Shown here: piece after piece, positions 40,821 to 50,319 of the stretch
Layout: each line of letters starts with the position of its first letter
Position numbering within the stretch: position 1 is the stretch's first letter
NCBI RefSeq assembly: GCF_001613545.1
Contig: NZ_BDCO01000002.1
Coordinates: 248,001 to 312,000, forward strand
DNA from: Terrimicrobium sacchariphilum
Lineage (GTDB): Bacteria > Verrucomicrobiota > Verrucomicrobiia > Chthoniobacterales > Terrimicrobiaceae
Reading direction: 5' to 3'
DNA: 64,000 nucleotides
Translations under genes and position numbers: made by a program
The notes under the pieces: model-generated
Seen by the model: only the letters and a program-made list of their open reading frames with translations
The model's database searches: none
What the model was told of the DNA's origin: nothing

Positions 40821-42734
40821 ATGAAGCCCCTCCTTCTCATCCCCGTACTGTGTCTTCCCACCCTGCTTTTGGGCGAGAGTTCCCTCCCGTCTCCGACCAC
40901 GGAGGCGCCATCGCGGCCTGTGATCGACCTCTCTGCTCCCGGTGCTGACAAGCTTCTGGAGCCGAGTCATGCCTCCCAGGTCCAGGTGCAGCCGGCGACG
41001 GACGGAAAAGGTATTGACGTATCCGTTGCCGCCGGGCCTGCGGGTTTTCCTGGAGTGCGTATCGTGCCCTCGACGGGAGCCTTTGATCTTTCCGGCGCTG
41101 GCTTTGTCGAGGCACGTGTCACCAATACAGGCTCCGCCATCATCAGTGCCACGCTTCGCATGGATTCCGGGGAGAATAGTGCCAGCGGCTCCGCCTATCT
41201 GAAGCCGGGGGAAACAGGCGCGGCCCGGGCGTACTTCGCCTCGCCAGGCAAGGGATCCAATCCGCTCGACGCGGCCAGAATCACGCAAATCCTGATCTTT
41301 ATCGGCAAGAACGAGACGACGGCACGGGCGTTTCGCATCGACTCTCTCTCGGCGGGAGGTCGGGAGGGCGACACACTGCCGATCAATCCAAACACGGTGC
41401 GGGTCAAGCCGCAGGGAGGTGTGATCTTCTCACCCTCCGTGCCGGTCAGTCCCGGCTCCCAGCTCACTGGGCGCAATGGAGCAAAGGCCGAGGTGACTGG
41501 CAACAAGACGATAGGGGTGAATTTTTCCGGCAAGCCGGAGGAGAATGTGCAACTCCGGCCTGCGAAGGGATACTGGGATCTGGGGGACTTTCTTCAGGTG
41601 ACGGTGAAGGTCAAGAACACCGGTTCTCATCCGGCGTCGCTCACAGCCCAGCTTTCGAGTCAGGCCGACAGATCGGATACGGCTACGCCGACGAAGCCCA
41701 TTGCGCCTGGTGAAACGGTGGATTTGGTGGTTCCTTTTATCCCGGGCACACCTTTCAAGATCATTTCGGTTCCTGAGCAGAATCAGCTCGAAGGGAAGAA
41801 TAGCTGGGGCATGGAGTCGACACCCGGCGTTCGCTACTTCAGCCATCAAACAAATGGACTGATCCTCAGTCCGGTCGCCGGGCAGGAGCCATCGTCCTTC
41901 GAAGTGCTGGCCGTGACCGCTGGCATGCCCGAGGGCGACCCGCGTCCGGAATGGCTGGGTCAGCGCCCTCCCGTGGAAGGGGAATGGATCAAGACCTTTG
42001 AGGACAATTTCGATGGCACGACTCTCGATGAATCGAAGTGGAATGTTTATTCAGAGAATCACTGGGACAAGCGCGTCGGTTTCTCGAAGCAAAATGTCCT
42101 CATCGGCGATGGCCAGGCCCGCTTGCGCATTGAAAAGCGGGCTGGCTTTCATAATGACGATCCAAACGCCCGCGCGACGGACTTTGCTACGGGATGGCTC
42201 GATACCTATGACAAATGGCGGCAGACCTATGGATATTACGAGGTGCGGGTGAAACTACCCACTGCGCCGAGTATGTTCCCGGCATTCTGGCTCATGCCGC
42301 AGCGTGGCCCGGCAACGTGGCCGAAGTATCGTCAGGCTAGCACCAAGGATGGAGGCATGGAGTTCGACGTCTTCGAGGGGCAGTCGATGTGGGGGCCATA
42401 CCGGACCACCTTTGGCGTTCACTGGGACGACTACATGAAGTACCACAAGAGCGCAGGCACCTCAGCCCACTACAATCGCCCCGACAAGGATGGATATCTC
42501 ACCATTGGCATGCTGTGGCTGCCGGGGCATATCTCGGTATATTCCCAAGGGCGGCTCCAGGGGAGCTGGGACTCTCCGCGTGTGGGTTCCGTCCCTTCTT
42601 ACCTGATCTTTGACATGCTGCCGGGGGGATTTGAATACGATCCACTCGATCCGGCGAAGCTCCCGGCCGACCTTCAGATCGACTATGTGCGCGTATGGCA
42701 GCGGAAGGATCTCATGGAGACCGGAAAGAACTAG
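40821..42734 (+). CDS. Secreted glycoside hydrolase family 16 enzyme (paralogue)
   Basis: 637-residue exported enzyme with the same architecture as its upstream neighbour: signal peptide (MKPLLLIPVLCLPTLLLG), two beta-sandwich modules (about 35-180 and 195-365), then GH16 from WIKTFEDNFDGTTLDESKW near 390. The catalytic motif is EFDVFE with E514, D516 and E519. The GH16 domains share many blocks (PAFWLMP, DYVRVWQRKDL), but the binding modules are more divergent, so this is an old tandem duplication with different substrate preference. It ends before a GC-rich hairpin and converges with a GH5 gene. Confidence 0.9.
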   Translation: MKPLLLIPVLCLPTLLLGESSLPSPTTEAPSRPVIDLSAPGADKLLEPSHASQVQVQPATDGKGIDVSVAAGPAGFPGVRIVPSTGAFDLSGAGFVEARVTNTGSAIISATLRMDSGENSASGSAYLKPGETGAARAYFASPGKGSNPLDAARITQILIFIGKNETTARAFRIDSLSAGGREGDTLPINPNTVRVKPQGGVIFSPSVPVSPGSQLTGRNGAKAEVTGNKTIGVNFSGKPEENVQLRPAKGYWDLGDFLQVTVKVKNTGSHPASLTAQLSSQADRSDTATPTKPIAPGETVDLVVPFIPGTPFKIISVPEQNQLEGKNSWGMESTPGVRYFSHQTNGLILSPVAGQEPSSFEVLAVTAGMPEGDPRPEWLGQRPPVEGEWIKTFEDNFDGTTLDESKWNVYSENHWDKRVGFSKQNVLIGDGQARLRIEKRAGFHNDDPNARATDFATGWLDTYDKWRQTYGYYEVRVKLPTAPSMFPAFWLMPQRGPATWPKYRQASTKDGGMEFDVFEGQSMWGPYRTTFGVHWDDYMKYHKSAGTSAHYNRPDKDGYLTIGMLWLPGHISVYSQGRLQGSWDSPRVGSVPSYLIFDMLPGGFEYDPLDPAKLPADLQIDYVRVWQRKDLMETGKN

Positions 42735-42754
42735 GCGGAGTTTCGAATAACGGA

Positions 42755-42775
42755 CCGGCGGGAACGCCCCGCCGG
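42755..42775. terminator. GC-rich hairpin between convergent GH16 and GH5 genes
   Basis: Perfect 8-bp stem CCGGCGGG / CCCGCCGG with a 5-nt loop in the 51-bp space between two convergent stop codons. No T-tract follows on either strand. Probably a shared transcription end or RNA 3' stabiliser. Confidence 0.55.
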
Positions 42776-42785
42776 CCCTTAATAT

Positions 42786-43826
42786 TCAGCGCACGACACA
42801 GCCGAGCATGGCTTCGGCAATGCCTGTGCTCTGGCGATCTCCATCGACGACGCCAAACAATCCTTTGTAATCCCAGTTGGCCCAGCCAATACCATACTCC
42901 TCAAATACCGAGATGATGTCGCGGTACCAGGCCTCGCGTACCGGCATGGGGGCGTAATTCACCACGCCAAACTCTCCACAATAAAGCGGGCAGCCTGTCT
43001 TGCGCGAGACCTCGATGGCTCCGGCAAAATCCGCCACCATGTTTGCGCGGGTAAATGGTTTGTTGAGTTCCGCAAAATCCAGCGCGCCAAACTTGGTCGG
43101 CTCGGGTGGACGAACCATGGGCAGGTGTTCGTCGGCGATGGGGCGGCCGGGATACTGGATGGGACCGTCATACATCCGCCCTTCCTGGCTCCATCCCGCC
43201 CGGTGATGGGTGATGAGCATCGGATGGTAGTAGTGAAATGTGATGATTGTGTCGCGAGTGTCCGGCAGGTCGAGCTCGTGCAGGGTAAAGACCGAGTTCC
43301 AGCGATTTGAGCCGATGAGGATCGTGCGCTCCGGTTCACGCTCGCGCACGAGACGCATGGCAGCCGCCGCGACACGATTCCAGTCGGCGGGGTTGTCCGC
43401 CACTGGCTCGTTCATGAGTTCATAGGCGAGCGTGTCCGTCGAGTGCGACGAAAGTCGCGAGGATAGTTGACGCCACATGCCGGCAAAGTGCGCCTCTTCG
43501 TCGGGATCGGTGAAGAGTTTGGGTTCCGTCATCTGACCGAAGGAATGGCCGCGCAGGATATGCAGGTCGAGGATCACGCCGAGACCTTCCGCTGTCGCCC
43601 AATCTATGGCATTTTCAAGGAGGTCAAAGGCTTCGTTCTCCTGGTTTCCCTCTTCATCCCACATCTGCTCCTCGTCGACGGGCAGGCGAATGTGATCAAA
43701 TCCAAAGTCGGTGATGATGCGGATGTCCTCCGGGGTGAACCACGCGCGGCGGTCCTCGCCGCGTCGGGCGCTTTGGCTGAGCCAGTGGGAAATGTTGGTG
43801 CCTCTGAGGTAGGAGTGAGTTTTCAT
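42786..43826 (-). CDS. Glycoside hydrolase family 5 endo-glycanase-like enzyme
   Basis: 346-residue (beta/alpha)8 enzyme. Family motifs: LRGTNISHWLSQ near the N-terminus, FDHIRLPV, VILDLH, AYELMNEP with acid/base E140, FHYYHP, and LYCGEFG with nucleophile E285. No signal peptide follows from the chosen start at 43826, whose ATG overlaps the stop of the GH50-like gene (ATGA), so the two are coupled. The frame is open further upstream but that region belongs to the preceding gene. GH5 covers many beta-glucan and mannan activities; an intracellular oligosaccharide hydrolase is the simplest reading. Confidence 0.9.
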   Translation of the reverse strand: MKTHSYLRGTNISHWLSQSARRGEDRRAWFTPEDIRIITDFGFDHIRLPVDEEQMWDEEGNQENEAFDLLENAIDWATAEGLGVILDLHILRGHSFGQMTEPKLFTDPDEEAHFAGMWRQLSSRLSSHSTDTLAYELMNEPVADNPADWNRVAAAAMRLVREREPERTILIGSNRWNSVFTLHELDLPDTRDTIITFHYYHPMLITHHRAGWSQEGRMYDGPIQYPGRPIADEHLPMVRPPEPTKFGALDFAELNKPFTRANMVADFAGAIEVSRKTGCPLYCGEFGVVNYAPMPVREAWYRDIISVFEEYGIGWANWDYKGLFGVVDGDRQSTGIAEAMLGCVVR

Positions 43827-45907
43827 TTTTGAAAGCGATAGGAATAAATCTCCGCGTTGGTCTTGCGGACGGAATCGATGAACTCCTGGTGGGGAGTGTC
43901 TGTGATCGAGACGAACCCGATGCCCGCGTTCTCGCCATCCATGGCACGACCCGTGGCTGGCTGATCGGCATATTGGAACCAATGTGCACCGACAAATTTC
44001 GGGTGAGCGAGCACGCTGCGGATGTAGGCATCATAGCTCACGCCTCGTGATTTCTGGTCGGCTGCGGCGAACAGGCCGGTGTCAAAGACTCCCCGGTCGG
44101 TCGATCCGAAGTGAAACTCTCCGATCAGCACCGGCTTGTCATAGGCATCGAGTATTGCCCACTCCGTCGTGCTGAGTTTGTCGCGGTAGATATTGAAGGA
44201 GAGTACGTCGCAGTGCTTCGCTGCCGCCGCGAGCACCTCGGGGGAGTACCCGGCGAAACGGCATCCCAGGTAAAGATGGTTGGGGTCGGCTTGTTTGATT
44301 GCCTCGTTGACCGTGCGGAAGTACGTCTCGGCGTAAAGCGAGAGGAAGGCCGAAAGGTCCGCGATCACCTTGGGCCTCAGGATGCCCGGCAGGGAAACCG
44401 GAGCCTCCATTGCGCTCCAGCTGGCAAAGGAAGTTTCCCATGCGGCATTCAGAGCGCTGATGTCCCGGTACTTTTCTTGCAGCTGCTGGAGTATTGCGCG
44501 CTTCGCGGGAGACGCCTTGGCCTCGGCCTTGAGCGCGCCGATTGCCAGGCCGTAGTGGCTGGCGGGATCATTCTTGTGATAGCCCCATGCCTCCTCGTTA
44601 CCCACAAAGTATCCGATACAAAATGGGTCATCCTTGGCCCGCTTTGCCTGACCCTCGACTGCAGCGGCAACGTCTGCGGCAAATTGCGGATCGAACGGAT
44701 CATCCATCCCGCGGACATACCCCGTTCCCCATGTCACCCGGGCATGCTTGCCTGAAGGCCACACCGTCAATGTATAGGGCACCCGGCCATTCCCGATGGA
44801 ACCCCATGACGAAAAGGCTGCGATGGTGTTGAATCCCCAGGAGAGCAGACGGATGTACGAGCGATCCAGCCAGGGCTTGGTAAAGTCCGACCCGTATTTG
44901 CGGATCAGATTGGCTTTGAGAAAGTCCACGCCATCCGCTGTGGTGGCGGCTTTCAGCGCCGGGTCATCGGCAGGCAGGCCATTGAAGAGCTCTTCACGTC
45001 CTTTGATCGTGGTGACATCGGTGGTGCCAATGCAAGTCGGGCCAAAGGAGAGAAACAGCCGACCCTCGGGATCGACGAATGTCCATTTGTCGTCATGTTT
45101 TGCCACACGGAAAAACCCTGTCGCGTCGAGCTTGGGGCCACTTGCCCAACCGCCATAAATATCGCGATCCTTTGCGACGGGATGGGCGGCGAGGTCTCGA
45201 TCCTCCTCTGCCGATTGTGCCGCAAAGTCCTGATCACCTGTCACCTTGCCCGGCCAGGTTTCGCGCGTGTATTGGCCGTATTTGTCAACGAGGTTGGAGA
45301 AATCCTCTTTGTGCCCTGGTACGAGACGCACATTGTCGATGATGAGGTCCCGATTGTCCGCCGGGAGGTTGAGAAAGACCTGCCAGTTAACCACGTGGCT
45401 GAGGTCAAATGGTCCTTTCCCGAGCGAACCGACACTCCGGAATGCGCCAAAACCCGGCAGTGCCTTCACCTTGAGCGTCGAGGGATCGGTGCCAAAGGGT
45501 ATGACATACGTGGCCCGCTGGCCGCCATCGATCGATCCACGTCCCGTGCGGGAATGGTTTCCGCTTCCATCGGCCTCGGTCGAGCTGTCGATACGGGTGT
45601 TGAAGGCGACCATGTTGGGGCCGGGATTGTAAACGTCGAAGGCGAGTCCACCATACCCCCGGAAATCCTGAGGGGTGTCGAAGTCGAAAATGACTGCCGG
45701 ATAGGGTGCCGGGGTGCGAAAGGTGAGATGCAATGCCCTGGCCCCGTCGGAGGCTCCCTCCGTCGTTGTTGCATAACTGGCATCTTTTGTCGTGATACCG
45801 GTCGGCTCGCTTTCGAAGCTATTGATCGGGCGGGTATCTGTCTTGAGCGGCTCCTGGGCGCAGAGCACCACCGGAAAGCCCAGGATGGCTAGAAATCGGA
45901 TTCGCAT
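43823..45907 (-). CDS. Secreted GH50-like beta-agarase
   Basis: 694-residue exported enzyme. A signal peptide (MRIRFLAILGFPVVLCA) precedes a CBM-like domain (about 25-200, INSFESEPTGIT...LIIDNVRLVPG) and a (beta/alpha)8 barrel with YFVGNEEAW (E438 probable acid/base) and VLIGEFHFGSTDRG (E597 probable nucleophile), the arrangement of family 50 agarases. GGWASGPKLDATGFFRVAKHDDKWTFVDPEGRLFLSFG near 252-289 is also agarase-like. First gene of a GH50-GH5 operon, next to two secreted GH16 enzymes, supporting a galactan or agar-like substrate; other beta-galactan substrates cannot be excluded. Confidence 0.75.
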   Translation of the reverse strand: MRIRFLAILGFPVVLCAQEPLKTDTRPINSFESEPTGITTKDASYATTTEGASDGARALHLTFRTPAPYPAVIFDFDTPQDFRGYGGLAFDVYNPGPNMVAFNTRIDSSTEADGSGNHSRTGRGSIDGGQRATYVIPFGTDPSTLKVKALPGFGAFRSVGSLGKGPFDLSHVVNWQVFLNLPADNRDLIIDNVRLVPGHKEDFSNLVDKYGQYTRETWPGKVTGDQDFAAQSAEEDRDLAAHPVAKDRDIYGGWASGPKLDATGFFRVAKHDDKWTFVDPEGRLFLSFGPTCIGTTDVTTIKGREELFNGLPADDPALKAATTADGVDFLKANLIRKYGSDFTKPWLDRSYIRLLSWGFNTIAAFSSWGSIGNGRVPYTLTVWPSGKHARVTWGTGYVRGMDDPFDPQFAADVAAAVEGQAKRAKDDPFCIGYFVGNEEAWGYHKNDPASHYGLAIGALKAEAKASPAKRAILQQLQEKYRDISALNAAWETSFASWSAMEAPVSLPGILRPKVIADLSAFLSLYAETYFRTVNEAIKQADPNHLYLGCRFAGYSPEVLAAAAKHCDVLSFNIYRDKLSTTEWAILDAYDKPVLIGEFHFGSTDRGVFDTGLFAAADQKSRGVSYDAYIRSVLAHPKFVGAHWFQYADQPATGRAMDGENAGIGFVSITDTPHQEFIDSVRKTNAEIYSYRFQK

Positions 45908-46018
45908 GGGGAAACAGCTTCCATCATGCCAGAGACCGTTGGGTCGGCGTTAGCCGAGGGCCGATCCTTCTTGTGCTCTTTTCCGACCTTGCGATCGTTG
46001 GGAGGGTATTGACGGACC

Positions 46019-46762
46019 CTACCGCAGAGCCGCGGCATCCGCTTGGAGCCGACGCTGAAGATCCTGTCTTTGCTTCACCTTTTGCAGAGCGCCCTCAAAC
46101 GCCGGAGGCAGGACCATTGCTCCCGGAGGAGCATCTCCGAAGCGGTAAACGTAAAGCGCGCCATCCGAAATATATCCCAGAGGCAGCCCGGTCTGGGCAT
46201 CGACCCATGCCTCGGCAATGACGATATCGTTCTCTCCTTCCTTGGTTCGAAGGACATAGTGATAAGCAGGGATGGTTTTATTGAAGAGCCTCACGGCATC
46301 GTAGGTTTTTGGTCCGACCCAGTTCAGCCCCGGAAAGCCGGGGGATTTGATCGGATTTCCGACAAGACGATACGCTCCCTGCTGGTCGATGCTTTCTTCC
46401 AGGGCGGTAAAGGACTGGATCACGACCTTTTCCGGCCTTGACGATGCTGCGGATAAAGCCTGTCCATGGACGTACCATACCTCTTCCTTCTGTCCGTTGG
46501 CATACGTGATGAGATCTCGCTTCATATCGCCCTGGTGTGCGGACTCTATGCTCGTCACCAGAGATTTTGGCTGGGGGGGTGAGGATTCCTTCTTCTCGGT
46601 TGGCATTTCCTGGGTCGTGATCGTCCAGGCGGCTTTCTCGGCGACGGGTTTTACGTATGGCTCACGTGGTGGAGGGAAACTCGTGAGATCGGCGCCGGGG
46701 CTGGCGGCGGTTGCTCCGGATGCGCTGAGCACAATGGCAAGAAAAGCGATGGGGATCTTCAT
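46019..46762 (-). CDS. Small secreted protein downstream of the Verru_Chthon cassette, unknown function
   Basis: 247-residue exported protein. The signal peptide ends near GATA-AS. A Pro/Lys-rich segment (about 30-68) is followed by a beta-rich domain with YANGQKEEVWYVHGQ and TYDAVRLFNKTIPAYHYVLRTKEGENDIVIAEAWVDAQTGLPLGY, a lipoprotein-carrier-like pattern reminiscent of LolA/DUF-type proteins, and a basic helical C-terminus. I do not recognise a family. It overlaps protein A of the cassette by 4 bp, so it is the last gene of that operon and probably belongs to it. Confidence 0.75.
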   Translation of the reverse strand: MKIPIAFLAIVLSASGATAASPGADLTSFPPPREPYVKPVAEKAAWTITTQEMPTEKKESSPPQPKSLVTSIESAHQGDMKRDLITYANGQKEEVWYVHGQALSAASSRPEKVVIQSFTALEESIDQQGAYRLVGNPIKSPGFPGLNWVGPKTYDAVRLFNKTIPAYHYVLRTKEGENDIVIAEAWVDAQTGLPLGYISDGALYVYRFGDAPPGAMVLPPAFEGALQKVKQRQDLQRRLQADAAALR

Positions 46763-49700
46763 TCTGTCACCACCTCGAGTTTCTGATCCAAAACCTCACC
46801 TGTGAAGCGGTCGATCGCAACATGAAGCCAGTAGCGGCGCTCGCTTTCGACGATAAATTTGTCCAGCGCGCTGGCTGCGGGTCCGTAGCGGCCGGATTGG
46901 GCGATGATGTCGATCATGAGATTCCACGTGCGTGTCTGGGTCGTATCGCTCAAGGCGCGGATGAATGCCTCGCGCCGCGGTTTTAGGTTCTGATCGTCGA
47001 GCGTACTGAAGTTCGCGCTCTTGGTTGTCCCGGTGGTGGGACTGAGGTAGGGACTCACGAGATTAACGAGATCGCTCTTGTTGATCAGCTTGTTGGTCGA
47101 GGTGAACTGTGTGATCGCTGCGGCCAGATTGGCGGCATCCGTCGCCGATAACGACGAGGCGTCGATAGGATCAACCAAGGCATCCGAAAGGAGCGATTTC
47201 AGCACGGCCGGATTGCGGGTATTGAGGTTCACGCGCCCGGAGATCACCGGCTCGGTGGATTGCTGGATGGTGAAGACATCAAGCAGGGCAGAATCTGCGC
47301 TCTTTGAGGAAAAAAGATCTGCCGTGCGCCAGGGATTGTCGCGAAAGACAAAACCGAGTTCGCCGACCGAGCGGAACGGCCGGTTGAGGACGATCGGTTT
47401 GTCGAGCGCTCGCTCAAAGGGATTTCCCGTCGTCGCGCCAGCGTCGATGTAAAGCCCGGAGTCCGCGACCCGTCTGAGACCATCGCTATCGGTGTAGCTC
47501 GTTTCCGACCCTGCCCCGGTGCGGGTCACGCCGTTGTCCGGGGCCGATATCGCGGTGGAGCTGCCAAAGTTGTTTCGCGAGAGTTGAGCTGGGAAATACG
47601 ACGTCCCGAAGATGGCCGGCTTGAGCTGCACGGCATTGCTGTCACCGCCGAACCCTTTTTCAAAGGGAGCTGCGTTGTTTGTTGATGACCACAGCAACAT
47701 GCTTCGGGCCGCGCCAAGCGGGACCGTTCCATTGCGTGTGAACATCCACGTATTGAATCGTGTGGAGCGTGGATCGTTGGAGGCGAACATCAGCGATCGT
47801 TCCCACGTGTTGTTGTAAGTGAGATAGACTGTCCCCGTGCCGGCGGGTGAACTCCACGGATCGTTGGTGACCCCATGATACACTGCGCCGGAGTTGGCAT
47901 TGATTGTCCAGCCGGCCGGATAGGTTCCGCCGAGATAGGCGATGAAGTTGGCGAAGTATTTTCCGTCCGTCCGCGCATTGGCGGAGACGACGTAGAAGTT
48001 TCCTCCGAGCGAGTTGAACCAGGTCAGATCATTGTTCATGCCCGTGGCAAACTGGTAGGGGACCCACGCACCCGAAGGCGACTTGAACTCCATCACAGCA
48101 TTGAACGGGCTGGTGTTGTCGTAGCCCAAGGCAACCTTGGTGCTTTGGTAACGCTCTGTGGTGATGGCGCTGGCGGCACCGAGCTTGTATCGGAAATCGC
48201 TAAGTCGCAGGGCTGCGATACTGGTGCTCAGGCTCGCGCCGAGTGGTAATGCTTCCACCCACTCTCCCCGATCGACATCCGTCGGCACGGTGGCGGGAGG
48301 CTTGGCTCCCTGGAGGTCCGTGGTCATGAGAGTGGCGGGCGTGGTGAACCCTGTCCTGGCCGAGGGGGTTAGCTCGATGGCTTCGTCGATATCGGCCAGA
48401 TAGCCGGGTTCGGATTTGGAGCCGAGCGTGGATGTCAGGACGGCTGGGTCTCCATGCATGTTGTAGACGCCGACTGATCCACGAGCCCGGATGCGCAACT
48501 CCGGCACATTGTTTGGAGTGGTCCGATGAGGGTTCCAAAGGTTGAAGGAAAGGTATACCGCCGCGGTCGCGCTGGTCTCGCCCTCGGTCTGGGGCGAGGA
48601 ATAGGGCACTCCCACCACCGGCGTGACGGAGATGATGCCGGGCAGGCTCTCCACTCCACACGCCTGCCAGGCGCTCCCACTCTGTTGATACTCGATCACG
48701 GTCGGGTAAGAGTCCACATCGGCCTGGTCGATGGCTGCTGCACCCATCCGCAGGATCTGAAATGCCGGGAAGGTTTGCTGGATGCTGAGATTGTACGCGG
48801 TTCCGCTCGTTACGCCGGCATTGCCGTTTACCCCGAGGGAACCTCGCAGGATTGCGGCCTGGAGCAGCTCGAAGAAATTCGGGGCCCGCCCTTCGGATGC
48901 CACCTGGTCGAGCGTCTTGATCGTCGACTGCGGCGTCAGCTCCTCATATTTCCACACGTTCACTCCGGCGAGGTTTGGGTCGGCGGAGGCTCCCCAGGAT
49001 AGACCGAAACACGCCCGTACGGCGGCGGCGGTCACGCCGTTTGGCCCACTTGACCCCACCCAGGCGAGGCGGGGGAGGGGGAAGCGGCGCTGGACCACAG
49101 CGTCGCCCGGTTCCACTTTATATGTATAGGCTGATCCCGAGCTGTCGTAATCGGTGATGGTATGGGTGGAGCTGAAACGAACGCCCGGGAGCAGGCGATT
49201 TGGGTTGCGGTTCGCGGAAGTAAACGGGGTGGTTGTCGATACGCCTGCGTTGTTCCTATAGGCGTACAGCGAGGAGTTCGTGCCACCGAGGTCCGAGGCA
49301 TTGAACGTGGGTCCCCAGCTGGGCGCGTTGCGATCGCGGGAAAAGGTGGTGAGGTTGGGCAGGGAGTTGGTCGAGAGTCCTGCGATGCCGTCCTTGGCGG
49401 CCTTGATCAGGTCCTGACGGCTGAGAAAGGTGTTGTCCCCGGGATAGACTGTTCCAATGGCATTGGTCGCGAGGAAGTTGGTGACATAGGACACGTAGGA
49501 GGACCGGCTGGCGGCGTTTCGCCAGGTGATCAGCTTCTGTTCATCGATGGAGAGACTGGAGTCACTTAGCGACGCACCCGGCAGCGCGCCCTTGATTTGC
49601 TGCAAATCCGATGAGCTGATCGACGTGGGATGACCCGCCTGGGTGATGTCGAGCAAACCGCCGGTATCATAGATCGCATAGGCGAAGCGGCCGATGACAA

Positions 49701-50319
49701 AGTTCGTGTTACCTGCGGCGGGATTGTTCAGCGTGTCGCCGGTCGCGCCAAATCCGATCCCGCTGCCATTCGTCACCCCGGAGCGGGTCATAAGGACCCA
49801 GTAGGGCGTGGTGTTGGCTCCGGGAAACCGGCCCAGTTGAGGCAGGTTCCAGCGGTTGGTATCCACAAAGCGGCCATTCTGCGCGGCCACGGATGTATTG
49901 ACTGAAGTGGCGACGAGTCTTCCCGAGGATAGCGTGCCGGTGTAGGGCGCGGTCGTCGTGCTGATCTTGAGCAGGTTGGGCATGTCCGCATTGGTTCCCA
50001 CGTACTGCGGCATGATGTTGGTGGAGGATACGTTTGTGTAGATCGGCTTGCGGGGATAGTCGAGGAGCGGAGCAGCATCCTTGCCCATTTCGTTCTGGAG
50101 TTCCGCGATGATCCGGCGCAGCCCCCCCTGGCCGATCTGCTCGGCAGATATGGACTGGCTGTAGCTGTACGAGGCGGTGCGCTCGATGCGCATTGCCGCC
50201 ACGAAGGCAACCAGGATAAGGCACACGATCACCACCAGTGACAACACGGTGATGAGCGCCACGCCACGGGTGCGGCGGGCTGGAGTACTGCGTGGGAAAC
50301 GGTCAGGGCAGCGAGACAT
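46759..50319 (-). CDS. Verru_Chthon cassette protein A
   Basis: 1186-residue protein with a pilin-like N-terminal segment (RRTRGVALITVLSLVVIVCLILVAFVAAMRIERT, residues 17-50, without the usual FTLxE motif) and a very large Asn/Ser/Thr-rich soluble part containing repeated NTRNPAVLKSLL/INTRN-type blocks near the C-terminus. This is the largest member of the four-protein Verru_Chthon cassette, resembling PilX/GspK-type minor pilins that cap a fibre. It overlaps protein C by 17 bp and the following secreted protein by 4 bp. The cassette's role is unknown; an envelope-spanning pseudopilus is inferred. Confidence 0.87.
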   Translation of the reverse strand: MSRCPDRFPRSTPARRTRGVALITVLSLVVIVCLILVAFVAAMRIERTASYSYSQSISAEQIGQGGLRRIIAELQNEMGKDAAPLLDYPRKPIYTNVSSTNIMPQYVGTNADMPNLLKISTTTAPYTGTLSSGRLVATSVNTSVAAQNGRFVDTNRWNLPQLGRFPGANTTPYWVLMTRSGVTNGSGIGFGATGDTLNNPAAGNTNFVIGRFAYAIYDTGGLLDITQAGHPTSISSSDLQQIKGALPGASLSDSSLSIDEQKLITWRNAASRSSYVSYVTNFLATNAIGTVYPGDNTFLSRQDLIKAAKDGIAGLSTNSLPNLTTFSRDRNAPSWGPTFNASDLGGTNSSLYAYRNNAGVSTTTPFTSANRNPNRLLPGVRFSSTHTITDYDSSGSAYTYKVEPGDAVVQRRFPLPRLAWVGSSGPNGVTAAAVRACFGLSWGASADPNLAGVNVWKYEELTPQSTIKTLDQVASEGRAPNFFELLQAAILRGSLGVNGNAGVTSGTAYNLSIQQTFPAFQILRMGAAAIDQADVDSYPTVIEYQQSGSAWQACGVESLPGIISVTPVVGVPYSSPQTEGETSATAAVYLSFNLWNPHRTTPNNVPELRIRARGSVGVYNMHGDPAVLTSTLGSKSEPGYLADIDEAIELTPSARTGFTTPATLMTTDLQGAKPPATVPTDVDRGEWVEALPLGASLSTSIAALRLSDFRYKLGAASAITTERYQSTKVALGYDNTSPFNAVMEFKSPSGAWVPYQFATGMNNDLTWFNSLGGNFYVVSANARTDGKYFANFIAYLGGTYPAGWTINANSGAVYHGVTNDPWSSPAGTGTVYLTYNNTWERSLMFASNDPRSTRFNTWMFTRNGTVPLGAARSMLLWSSTNNAAPFEKGFGGDSNAVQLKPAIFGTSYFPAQLSRNNFGSSTAISAPDNGVTRTGAGSETSYTDSDGLRRVADSGLYIDAGATTGNPFERALDKPIVLNRPFRSVGELGFVFRDNPWRTADLFSSKSADSALLDVFTIQQSTEPVISGRVNLNTRNPAVLKSLLSDALVDPIDASSLSATDAANLAAAITQFTSTNKLINKSDLVNLVSPYLSPTTGTTKSANFSTLDDQNLKPRREAFIRALSDTTQTRTWNLMIDIIAQSGRYGPAASALDKFIVESERRYWLHVAIDRFTGEVLDQKLEVVTE

